Part shown: piece by piece, positions 26,185 to 33,689 of the stretch
How positions within the stretch are numbered: position 1 is the first letter of the stretch
Layout: each line of letters begins with the position of its first letter
Origin: Azospirillum lipoferum
Lineage (GTDB): Bacteria; Pseudomonadota; Alphaproteobacteria; Azospirillales; Azospirillaceae
Length of the DNA: 64,000 nucleotides
Direction of reading: 5' to 3'
Assembly: GCF_024170005.1 (NCBI RefSeq)
Contig: NZ_JALJXJ010000001.1
Location: 372,001-436,000 of the forward strand
The notes under the pieces: generated by a model
What the model saw: the letters and a program-made list of their open reading frames with translations, nothing else
Databases searched by the model: none
Told to the model about the DNA's origin: nothing
Translations under genes and position numbers: made by a program

Positions 26185-26694
26185 TTGAGCAAATTCGGGG
26201 TCGATCTGGAAGTCCACATCGCGTCCTTGCGGCGCTACGCGCGTGCGTTGCTGCGCAACAGCGCGGATGCGGAGGATCTGGTGCAGGAAGCGCTGACGCG
26301 CGCGGTGGCGCGTGCCGACAGCTTCCAGGCGGGGACGAACCTGCGGGCATGGCTTTTCACCATCCTGCACAACGTCCACGTCAATCAGGTCCGTTCCAAG
26401 GCCGCCCGGCCGCAGGAGGTCGACGTTGACGACGTCGAATCCAAGCTGGTCAGCCCGGCCCGGCAGGAAGAGCGTGTCGAACTGCGCGAGATGATGCGCG
26501 CGGTCGACGAGTTGCCGGAGGAACAGCGCAAGGTGCTGCTTCTGGTGGCGCTGGAGGGCCTGAAATATGACGAGGTCGCCGACATGCTCGGCGTGCCGAT
26601 CGGGACCGTCATGTCGCGCCTGTCCAGGGCACGCGAGGCGGTGCGGGCGAAACTGGCGAACGAGGGTGGCGTCACCCTCCGGCGGGTGAAGTGA
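26185..26694 (+). CDS. ECF sigma factor with cognate anti-sigma gene
   Basis: A 169-residue extracytoplasmic-function sigma factor consisting of region 2 (LRRYARALLRNSADAEDLVQ at about 13-32, with the core-binding helix) and region 4 (ELPEEQRKVLLLVALEGLKY and the HTH segment ADMLGVPIGTVMSRLSRARE, about 107-152), with no region 1 or 3. It would direct RNA polymerase to a small stress regulon when released from the anti-sigma factor encoded next. The stop overlaps that gene's ATG (ATGA), indicating translational coupling. The only start giving full region 2 is a TTG at 26185, with AAGGA 12 bases upstream. The specific stress cannot be read from the sequence. Confidence 0.9.
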   Translation: MSKFGVDLEVHIASLRRYARALLRNSADAEDLVQEALTRAVARADSFQAGTNLRAWLFTILHNVHVNQVRSKAARPQEVDVDDVESKLVSPARQEERVELREMMRAVDELPEEQRKVLLLVALEGLKYDEVADMLGVPIGTVMSRLSRAREAVRAKLANEGGVTLRRVK

Positions 26695-27644
26695 TGAACG
26701 CGCATCAAGGAATGGGACGGGTCACGGAGGACGAACTCCACGCCTATGTCGATGGGCAGCTGGACGGCAACCGCCGTCTGGCGGTGGAGCGATGGCTGGT
26801 CGAGGATCCGGAGGCATCGCGCCGGGCGGAGGATTACCGCGCCCAGGCGATGCTGCTGCACGAGATGTTCGACACCGTCCTGCGCGAGCCGCCGAGCGAC
26901 AGGGTCCAGGAGCTGTCCGACCGGCTGAAGGGGCGCATCGCCTTCAACGACAACCGTCCGGCTTGGCATGCCCGCCCGCTGGTGCGCTTCGCCGCGGCGG
27001 TGATGCTGGTGGTCGCCGGTGCGGCCGGCGGCTGGATGGGCCGCGGCGTCGACCAGCAGGCCGGTACCCCCGTCGCCCAGCAGCGCCAGACGCTTGCCAC
27101 CTTTGCCCAGGAGGCGACGCAGGCCCACCGCTTCTACACCTCCGACGAACGCTTCCAGGTGGAGCTTGGCGCCGATAATCAGGACGAACTGAACGGCTGG
27201 CTGTCCAAGCGGATGGGCCGCGACGTGTTCGGTCCGGACCTGGGCCGCGTCGGCTATCGCCTGATCGGTGGCCGGTCGCTGCCGACCGACCTCGGTGCCG
27301 GCGCGCAGTACATGTACGCCAACGACGCCAACAAGCGGATCACCCTGTTCGTCGGCGCCCCCCAGAGCGGCAACCAGTCCAACTTCAGCTTCACCCAGAA
27401 CGGCGACGTCGCCACCTTCTACTGGGTCGAGGGGCCGCTGGCCTATGCGCTGGCCGGCCGTCTGTCGAAGGAGGAGCTGCTGGAGATCGCCAAGGCGGTC
27501 TATCAGGACGTGAAGGCCGGCCCGCCGCGCCGCGAGGCTCCGCCGGAACCGCAGCAACAGCAACAGCAACCTCAACAGCAGCAGCAGGACCATCCTGCCG
27601 GCGTGCAGCCGATCAGCGACACGCAGAAGGCGAAGGAGAGCTGA
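26694..27644 (+). CDS. Membrane anti-sigma factor without zinc motif
   Basis: A 316-residue protein following the ECF gene. Residues about 10-60 (TEDELHAYVDGQLDG through EDPEASRRAEDYR) form the typical anti-sigma N-terminal domain but lack the HxxxCxxC zinc motif. One membrane helix spans about 98-118 (ALVRFAAAVML-type hydrophobics then GGWMGRG). The rest is periplasmic: a folded domain with GYRLIGGRSLPTDLG and ITLFVGAP, and a low-complexity tail rich in Pro and Gln near 285-305. It should hold the sigma factor at the membrane and release it on an envelope signal. I used the ATG at 26694, overlapping the sigma stop; a GTG one codon earlier is also possible. Confidence 0.85.
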   Translation: MNAHQGMGRVTEDELHAYVDGQLDGNRRLAVERWLVEDPEASRRAEDYRAQAMLLHEMFDTVLREPPSDRVQELSDRLKGRIAFNDNRPAWHARPLVRFAAAVMLVVAGAAGGWMGRGVDQQAGTPVAQQRQTLATFAQEATQAHRFYTSDERFQVELGADNQDELNGWLSKRMGRDVFGPDLGRVGYRLIGGRSLPTDLGAGAQYMYANDANKRITLFVGAPQSGNQSNFSFTQNGDVATFYWVEGPLAYALAGRLSKEELLEIAKAVYQDVKAGPPRREAPPEPQQQQQQPQQQQQDHPAGVQPISDTQKAKES

Positions 27645-27655
27645 GGGGAAGTAGG

Positions 27656-27674
27656 GGGGCGCCGGTGGCGCCCC
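27656..27674 (+). terminator. Terminator between anti-sigma and hydrolase genes
   Basis: GGGGCGCC pairs perfectly with GGCGCCCC around a GGT loop, 11 bases past the anti-sigma stop and immediately adjoining the stop of the convergent hydrolase gene. The downstream T-run is short (TTAT), so it may act in both directions with moderate strength. Confidence 0.6.
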
Positions 27675-28325
27675 TTATCGTTGCAGCAAATACGCTTTCA
27701 ACCAATCGCGCACCTCGCGGCAGACCGCCTCCGACGCCTCTTCCAGTGCGTGGCCGGTGCCGGGAACCAGGACCAGCTTCTTCGGGTCGCGCGCCTTGCG
27801 GTGGACGTGTATGGAACAACTGGCCGGCAGGATCTCGTCCGCCTCGCCGTGGACCAGCAGGATCGGACAGGACAGGTCGCCGACTGGGTCGGTGCCGTAG
27901 CCCTGGGTCGCCAGCGTGACCACGGTGCAGACCGCCCCGCGGTTCGACGCCGCCGCCTGGATCACCACCGCGCCGCCGAAGGAATGGCCGACCAGCGCCA
28001 CATGGTGGATGCCCTGGTGGCCGAGGAAGCTCAGCCCGCACAGCACGTCGTACACCGCCTCTTCCAGGTCGCGCGGATCGCGGAAGCGCAGGCGCAGCGA
28101 GGCGACGCCGTCGGCGGTGAGATCCGCGGCGAGGCGGGGATAGAGCCCGCGTGCCGGCGAGTCGAAGCCGCCGCCGACCCCGCCGACCCACAGCACCGCC
28201 AGTTCGCCGCCCGGCACGACGTAGTAGCGCGACTGGACCGGGCCGCGGTCGGTCTCCAGCGTCACCGGCCGAATGCCTTCGGCGTCGGCGATGCCCATGG
28301 TGGCATCCAGAAGAGGCACGGCCAT
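27675..28325 (-). CDS. Alpha/beta hydrolase (dienelactone-hydrolase-like)
   Basis: A 216-residue cytoplasmic alpha/beta hydrolase with no signal peptide. The nucleophile elbow GHSFGG places Ser115; the acid is the Asp in a HGEADEILP segment near 164 and the catalytic His is in PGTGHAL near 187. It starts with a cap-less N-terminus and a LWVGGVGGGFDSP loop instead of the usual HGGG oxyanion motif. Related small hydrolases include dienelactone hydrolases and acyl peptidases; the substrate is unknown. It faces the anti-sigma gene and is divergent from the SRPBCC operon. Confidence 0.8.
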   Translation of the reverse strand: MAVPLLDATMGIADAEGIRPVTLETDRGPVQSRYYVVPGGELAVLWVGGVGGGFDSPARGLYPRLAADLTADGVASLRLRFRDPRDLEEAVYDVLCGLSFLGHQGIHHVALVGHSFGGAVVIQAAASNRGAVCTVVTLATQGYGTDPVGDLSCPILLVHGEADEILPASCSIHVHRKARDPKKLVLVPGTGHALEEASEAVCREVRDWLKAYLLQR

Positions 28326-28467
28326 TCTCCCTTCCGATCTTTGCTGCTGGAAAGGCTAACAGCGCAGACGCCCTGCGGTTGCCGCTTACCACGGTCGGTG
28401 AGGCAACGAAGCCGCAACCCGGCTGTTCTTCGTCCATGGTCTTTGCACAGACGGGAAAGGAGCGGCG

Positions 28468-29259
28468 ATGGCGTCGAACAGTTTGACCGGGCGGGGCCGC
28501 TGGCCGCAGCCGGACTCTTTTCCTTCCGGGATCGGATCGGGCGATGCCGCGACCGGTGGCCGCTGGCTCGCCATGGTCGGCGGCACGGCGCTCGGCGTGC
28601 TGGGATTGCGGCGGTCGGGATGGGGCGGGGCGATGATGGCGCTGGGTGGTGCAGGCCTGTTCGCCGCCGGTGCGCTGGGGCTGCGGCCCTTCGGCGAGCG
28701 GTCGCTGGCTGCGACGCCCAATCCCGGCGCATGGCGCAGCCATGGTTCGGCCACCCGCCGCCGGTCGCTGACGCCGGAACGGACGCAGGCGGTGGTCACC
28801 ATCGCATCGGATGCCGGGACGATCTTCCGCTTCTGGCGCAACTTCGCCAACCTGCCGAAGCTGATGCCGCAGCTGGAGCGGGTCGACGTGCTGTCGGCGA
28901 CCGAAAGCAACTGGATCGCCAAATCCAGAGGTGAGTTGCTGAACTGGCGTTGCGTGCTGGACCGCGTCGACGAGGACCGGCTGCTGACCTGGCATACGGT
29001 GGGCGAGACAGCGCTGCCGCACCGAGCCTCGCTGATGCTGAGCCCGGCGCCGGGCGACCGTGGGACCGAGGTGCGGCTGACCCTGGTCTACCGCGTGCCG
29101 GCGACCGAGGTGGCGACACTCCTGGGCACCACGCCGGCAGGGCAGGCAGAAGAGGCGTTGCGCCGGCTGAAGCAGCGGGTGGAGACGGGCGAGCTGTCCA
29201 CCATCGAACGCCAGCCGCGCGGAGGAACCTCCGGCTCTTTCCGGGAGGCGACGGAATGA
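28468..29259 (+). CDS. SRPBCC-domain protein with N-terminal membrane segments
   Basis: A 263-residue protein. Residues about 30-73 hold two short hydrophobic helices (WLAMVGGTALGVLGLRR and GGAMMALGGAGLFAAGALGL) like the YgaP-type membrane hairpin. From about 105 a START/SRPBCC ligand-binding fold follows (AVVTIASDAGTIFRFWRNF, then LPKLMPQLERVDVLS, and EVRLTLVYRVP near 193). Such proteins bind lipophilic molecules or act as cyclases and coenzyme-binding chaperones. Its stop overlaps the ATG of the alcohol dehydrogenase gene, so the two are probably coupled. The same SRPBCC-plus-dehydrogenase pairing is common in alphaproteobacteria, but a function has not been established that I know of. Confidence 0.75.
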   Translation: MASNSLTGRGRWPQPDSFPSGIGSGDAATGGRWLAMVGGTALGVLGLRRSGWGGAMMALGGAGLFAAGALGLRPFGERSLAATPNPGAWRSHGSATRRRSLTPERTQAVVTIASDAGTIFRFWRNFANLPKLMPQLERVDVLSATESNWIAKSRGELLNWRCVLDRVDEDRLLTWHTVGETALPHRASLMLSPAPGDRGTEVRLTLVYRVPATEVATLLGTTPAGQAEEALRRLKQRVETGELSTIERQPRGGTSGSFREATE

Positions 29260-30437
29260 AGGCGCTCTGCTGGAACGGAACCAACGACCTGCGGGTGGAG
29301 CGCGTGCCCGACCCGGTGCTGGTCAATCCGCATGACGTGATCGTCAAGGTGGCGCTGTCGTCGGTCTGCGGGTCGGACCTGCATCTGATCGACGGCTATG
29401 TGCCGACCATGCGACCCGGCGACATCATCGGCCACGAGTTTCTGGGCGAGATCGTGGAGAAGGGGCCGGAGGTCCGCTATTTGAACCGCGGGGACCGGGT
29501 CATCACCGTGTCGATCATCGGCTGCGGCCATTGCGGGCACTGCCGGCACGGCGAAAGCTCGCTGTGCGACAACTCCAACCCGAACCCGGACTATGCCCGC
29601 ACCGCCTACGGCCATTGCGGGGCCGGGATCTTCGGCTATAGCCATGCCTTCGGCGGCTATGCCGGCAGCCATGCCGAATACATCCGCGTACCCTATGCCG
29701 ACTTCAACGCCTTCCGGGTGCCGGAGGGGATCAGCGACGAGAAGGCGGTCTTCGTGTCCGATGCGGTTCCGACCGGCTACATGGCTGCCGACATGGCCGG
29801 CATCAGGCCGGGCGACGTGGTGGCGGTATGGGGCTGCGGCGGCGTCGGCCAGATGGCGATCCGCAGCGCCTACCTGCTGGGGGCGGAGCGGGTGATCGCC
29901 ATCGACCGTTTCCCCGACCGGTTGCGCGCCGCCCAGATGAAGGCGGGGGCGGAGACGCTGGATTACAGCCGCGTCGACATCTTCGACGCGCTTCAGGCGA
30001 TGACCGGCGGGCGCGGTCCCGACGTGTGCATCGACGCCGTCGGCATGGAGGCCGACAGCGCGTCGAACGCGGTGGAGGATCTGTATGACCGGGCGAAACA
30101 GGCTGTCGGTTTGCAGACCGACCGGCCGGCGGTGCTGCGCCAGATGATCGAGAGCTGCCGCAAGGGGGGTACCCTGTCGATCGTCGGCGTCTATGGCGGG
30201 CTGATCGACAGATTCCCGATGGGGGCGGCGATGAACAAGGGGCTGACCTTCCGGATGGGCCAGCAGAACGGCCAGCGCTATGCCGAGCGGCTGTTCGAGC
30301 ACATCCGCAACGGCGACCTGGACCCGTCCTATCTGATGACGCACCGGCTGCCGCTGGACGACGGTCCGCAGGCCTACCGCATGTTCAAGGAGAAGGCCGA
30401 CGACTGCCTGCGCGTCGTCTTCGCCCCCCAAAGTTAG
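29256..30437 (+). CDS. Zinc-dependent alcohol dehydrogenase (formaldehyde dehydrogenase-like)
   Basis: A 393-residue medium-chain dehydrogenase. Catalytic zinc ligands Cys38 and His60 (VCGSDLHL and IIGHEFLG) and structural zinc ligands Cys90, Cys93, Cys96 and Cys104 are all present. The NAD-binding glycines are in WGCGGVGQMA near 192-201. The segment ACC-like DAVGMEADS near 265 and the long insertion before it place it with the glutathione-independent formaldehyde dehydrogenase type. It would oxidise an alcohol or aldehyde with NAD. It is translationally coupled to the SRPBCC gene by an ATGA overlap and followed 19 bases later by a small gene, forming a three-gene operon. Confidence 0.88.
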   Translation: MKALCWNGTNDLRVERVPDPVLVNPHDVIVKVALSSVCGSDLHLIDGYVPTMRPGDIIGHEFLGEIVEKGPEVRYLNRGDRVITVSIIGCGHCGHCRHGESSLCDNSNPNPDYARTAYGHCGAGIFGYSHAFGGYAGSHAEYIRVPYADFNAFRVPEGISDEKAVFVSDAVPTGYMAADMAGIRPGDVVAVWGCGGVGQMAIRSAYLLGAERVIAIDRFPDRLRAAQMKAGAETLDYSRVDIFDALQAMTGGRGPDVCIDAVGMEADSASNAVEDLYDRAKQAVGLQTDRPAVLRQMIESCRKGGTLSIVGVYGGLIDRFPMGAAMNKGLTFRMGQQNGQRYAERLFEHIRNGDLDPSYLMTHRLPLDDGPQAYRMFKEKADDCLRVVFAPQS

Positions 30438-30456
30438 CGAGAAAGGGAGAGCCGCC

Positions 30457-30711
30457 ATGGAACTGGTCTATGCCTATCCCGCCGAACGGGGCCGGGGCGT
30501 GGAGGCCGAGATCGTCGGCAACCTGCGCGACCGCTTCGGCAACGTCGTGCAGCGGGGGCGGGAGGAGCGGGATGCCGAGCGTGGCGACCGCTCCGACGTC
30601 GTGGTGACTCTGGAGGTCACCGACGACAAGGTCGAAGCGGCGCTGACTGCGCTGCGCGCCCATCCGTTGGTGATCGACGCCGCGGCGCGGAGCTTCGGCG
30701 AGCGCGTCTGA
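30457..30711 (+). CDS. Small hypothetical protein, 84 aa, third gene of the dehydrogenase operon
   Basis: An 84-residue charged protein of alternating strands and helices (ELVYAYPA at the start, VVVTLEVTDDKVEAALTAL near 47-66), possibly a ferredoxin-like alpha-beta fold. No catalytic motif or membrane segment is visible and I do not recognise a family. It has an AAAGGGAGA ribosome site eight bases before its ATG, lies 19 bases after the dehydrogenase, and is followed by a strong hairpin, so it is a genuine operon member. It could assist the dehydrogenase or the SRPBCC protein. Confidence 0.6.
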   Translation: MELVYAYPAERGRGVEAEIVGNLRDRFGNVVQRGREERDAERGDRSDVVVTLEVTDDKVEAALTALRAHPLVIDAAARSFGERV

Positions 30712-30757
30712 AGGGGCGAGCTTACCCCACGATGTTACCCCCATGGGGTCTCTTCCC

Positions 30758-30790
30758 AGGGAAAGCGGCATATCGTCCGCTTTCCCTTTT
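30758..30790 (+). terminator. Intrinsic terminator of the SRPBCC-dehydrogenase operon
   Basis: AGGGAAAGCGG at 30758-30768 pairs perfectly with CCGCTTTCCCT at 30777-30787 around CATATCGT, followed by TTT. It lies 47 bases past the small gene and before the ribosome site of the next gene. Confidence 0.85.
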
Positions 30791-30814
30791 CGTGCTTTGG
30801 GAGAGGAAGGTGGG

Positions 30815-31537
30815 ATGAGGAAGCTTCTGAGTGCCATGGCGCTGGCCGTCGCGCTGGGCGGGAGCGACGTGGCCGCCGAGCAGTTCATCAGCGACGGGTG
30901 GTCATGGACCATCCTTGTTCCGTCCGTCGCCCAGACCGACATCCTCGGCAGCCATCTGCGTGAACTCAGGAATGAGGACGCGCGGCGCAAAATGCCGCCG
31001 CTGGACGTCTCTCGGCTGGGCTACACGCCCTCGAAGGCGCGGCGCAGCGCCAACCTCGCCGCGTTCGTCGAACGGACGCGGGCGGTCGATCCGAACGGCG
31101 CCGCCGATCTGCAACGGCTGTTCGCGGAGGGCGACGTCATCGAGCGGATCAGGGCTCTGATCGCCCCCGTCGGCCTGCGGATCGACAATCTTGCGGACGC
31201 CTATGCGCTGTGGTGGATCACCGCGTGGCAGGCGACGCGTGGCGAGAACGATACGCTGGGCCGCGACATGTACGCCGCCGTCCGCGCCCAAGCCGCCCGT
31301 GCACTGAACGGCGCCGGCAGTCCCACCAGAGCATCCGATGCCGAGAAGCAGGAGCTTGCCGAAGCTTTGCTGGTCCAGACGGCGCTGATCGACGGCGCGG
31401 TGGAGCAGGCCAAGCGCAATCCCGCGCGGATGCGGCAGGTCCGCGCCGCCGTTGCCAAGGGGGCGCAGCGCATGGGGCTCGACATGGCCAAAATGGAGAT
31501 CACCGGGGGCGGCTTCGTCCTCAACGGCAAGCGGTGA
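30815..31537 (+). CDS. Secreted hypothetical protein, 240 aa
   Basis: A 240-residue protein with a short signal peptide (MRKLLSAMALAVALGG, cleavage likely after VAA near 23). The mature chain is helical and basic: a LGYTPSKARRSANLAAFVERTR stretch split near 72-93, an ALWWITAWQATRG helix near 131, and a C-terminal Met-rich end (MGLDMAKMEITGGGFVLNG). No cysteine or metal motif is apparent. I do not recognise a named family with confidence. The ATG at 30815 follows GAGAGGAAGG and starts the signal; the frame continues upstream only through the terminator. It stands alone between two terminators or promoters and precedes treZ by 139 bases. Confidence 0.65.
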   Translation: MRKLLSAMALAVALGGSDVAAEQFISDGWSWTILVPSVAQTDILGSHLRELRNEDARRKMPPLDVSRLGYTPSKARRSANLAAFVERTRAVDPNGAADLQRLFAEGDVIERIRALIAPVGLRIDNLADAYALWWITAWQATRGENDTLGRDMYAAVRAQAARALNGAGSPTRASDAEKQELAEALLVQTALIDGAVEQAKRNPARMRQVRAAVAKGAQRMGLDMAKMEITGGGFVLNGKR

Positions 31538-31676
31538 GGGTGGGTGGCATCACCCCACGGCCTGCCAAATCCATAGGCTTCGAAACAATTTTCCGAACCC
31601 GCGTGACCACGCCGCCCCGCCTCTGTTGACCATACCCGCAGGGTAAGTCCGCATCACTCACCGGGGGCCAGACGCT

Positions 31677-33677
31677 GTGAAGATCACCGCCGCAGTCCCG
31701 CCTGTCGAACAGGCGCAGGCCACCGTCAAACGCCGTTGGCCCATCGGGGTGGAATTGCTGCCCGGTGGCGCCCACGCGCGGGTTTGGGCGCCCAAAGCCA
31801 GGCGGGTGGACCTCGTCGCCGAACCGGATGGACGGGCGACGGCGCTGGAGGGGGAGGGGAACGGCTATTTCTCCGCCGCCGTGCCGGGGTTGGAGGCGGG
31901 TGGACTTTACCGTTTCCGGCTGGACGGCAAGGAGATGCTCTATCCCGATCCGACGGCGCGTTTCCAGCCGGAGGGGCCGCATGGACCGTCGCAACTGGTC
32001 GATCCGCATCGCTTCGCCTGGACCGACCAGGGTTGGCAGGGTCGCGCCATCCGGGGGCAGGTGATCTATGAGATGCACATCGGCACCTTCACGCCGGAAG
32101 GCACCTGGGACGCCGCGCTGATGGAACTGCCGGCGCTGGCCGAACTGGGCGTGACGGTGCTGGAAGTGATGCCGGTGTCGGAGTTTCCCGGCCGATTCGG
32201 TTGGGGCTATGACGGGGTGAACCTGTTCGCACCGACGCGGCTCTACGGCGATGCCGACGCCATGCGGCGCTTCGTGGACGGGGCGCACGGGCTGGGGCTC
32301 GCCGTCATCCTCGACGTCGTCTACAACCATTTCGGTCCGGACGGCAATTACCTGAAATGCTTCGCCGAGGATTACTTCACTGACCGCTACAAGAACGAGT
32401 GGGGCGAGGCGATCAACTTCGACGGTCCCAATTCGGAACCGGTGCGGGAGTTCTTCCTGACCAACGCCGCCTTCTGGATCGAGGAGTATCATCTCGACGG
32501 GCTGCGGCTGGATGCCACCCAGTCGATCCATGACGGCAGCGAAGCGCAGGGCAAGCCGCACATCCTGACTGAGATCTCGCATGCCGTGCGCAAGGCCGCC
32601 GGCGGACGCGCCACCATTCTGGTGGGAGAGAACGAGCCGCAGCAGGCCAGCATGGTGAAGCCGGCCGAGCAGGGCGGCTGCGGCCTTTGCGCCATCTGGA
32701 ACGACGACCTGCACCATTCGGCGATGGTGGCGCTGACCGGGCGGACGGAGGCCTACTACACCGACTATCGCGGCACGCCGCAGGAATTCGTGTCGGCGAT
32801 GAAGCACGGCTTCCTCTATCAGGGGCAGTGGTATCGCTGGCAGGGCAAGCGGCGCGGCATGCCGGCCTTCGGGATGTCGCGGTCGGCCTTCGTCAACTTC
32901 CTGCAGAACCACGACCAGATCGCCAACTCCGCCCGTGGCCTGCGGCTGCATGCACTGACCACGCCCGGGCGGCTGCGGGCGATGACGGCGCTGATCCTGC
33001 TGGGTCCCGGCACGCCGATGCTGTTCCAGGGGCAGGAGTTCGCCGCCAGCGCCCCCTTCCTCTATTTCGCCGACCACAAGCCGGAGCTGGCAGACCTGGT
33101 CGAGAAGGGCAGGGCGGAGTTCCTGGCGCAGTTCCCCAGCATTGCCGAACCGTCGATGCGAGCGGGGCTTGCCAAGCCGCATGCGGAGGAAAGCTTCACC
33201 CGCTGCAAGCTCGACCACCGGGAGCGGGAGGTGAATGCACCTGTCCGGGCGCTGCACCGCGACCTGCTGCGCCTGCGCCGCGAGGATGCGGTCTTCGCCG
33301 CCCAGCGCGTCGGCGGGCTGGACGGTGCGGTGCTGGGTGAGGAAGCCTTCGTCCTGCGCTTCTTCGGGGAAGAGGAGGGCGACGACCGGCTGGTGCTGGT
33401 CAATCTGGGGCGCGATTTGACTCTGCGCGCGCTGGCCGATCCGCTGCTGGCGCCGCCACTGAATGGGGCTTGGACGGTGCTGTGGTCCAGCGAGGATCCT
33501 GCCTATGGCGGTTGCGGCACCGCGCCGGTGGAGCGGCCGGACGGATCCTGGCGGCTGCCCGGCCATGCGGCGCTGGTTCTGGGGCCGGCGCATGATTTTC
33601 CGACGAAAAGCGACGATGCCGGAGGCAACACAACCCCGGTCATCATGGTTTCCCAAAGGTCGGAAACCGATAGCTGA
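31677..33677 (+). CDS. treZ: Malto-oligosyltrehalose trehalohydrolase TreZ
   Basis: TreZ (GH13) releases trehalose from maltooligosyl-trehalose made by TreY. The 666-residue protein has an N-terminal carbohydrate-binding (CBM48-like) domain to about 110 (GGAHARVWAPKARRV), then the GH13 barrel: VIYEMHIGTFTPEG near 124-137, DVVYNHFGPDGNY near 220, nucleophile Asp in GLRLDATQS near 277, acid Glu in ILVGENEPQ near 318 and the transition-state Asp in FLQNHDQIAN near 410. The GTG at 31677 gives the expected N-terminus. It is 12 bases upstream of a glycogen debranching gene, so the two form a glycogen-to-trehalose unit. treY is not in the window. Confidence 0.92.
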   Translation: MKITAAVPPVEQAQATVKRRWPIGVELLPGGAHARVWAPKARRVDLVAEPDGRATALEGEGNGYFSAAVPGLEAGGLYRFRLDGKEMLYPDPTARFQPEGPHGPSQLVDPHRFAWTDQGWQGRAIRGQVIYEMHIGTFTPEGTWDAALMELPALAELGVTVLEVMPVSEFPGRFGWGYDGVNLFAPTRLYGDADAMRRFVDGAHGLGLAVILDVVYNHFGPDGNYLKCFAEDYFTDRYKNEWGEAINFDGPNSEPVREFFLTNAAFWIEEYHLDGLRLDATQSIHDGSEAQGKPHILTEISHAVRKAAGGRATILVGENEPQQASMVKPAEQGGCGLCAIWNDDLHHSAMVALTGRTEAYYTDYRGTPQEFVSAMKHGFLYQGQWYRWQGKRRGMPAFGMSRSAFVNFLQNHDQIANSARGLRLHALTTPGRLRAMTALILLGPGTPMLFQGQEFAASAPFLYFADHKPELADLVEKGRAEFLAQFPSIAEPSMRAGLAKPHAEESFTRCKLDHREREVNAPVRALHRDLLRLRREDAVFAAQRVGGLDGAVLGEEAFVLRFFGEEEGDDRLVLVNLGRDLTLRALADPLLAPPLNGAWTVLWSSEDPAYGGCGTAPVERPDGSWRLPGHAALVLGPAHDFPTKSDDAGGNTTPVIMVSQRSETDS

Positions 33678-33689
33678 GCGTAGGTCACC

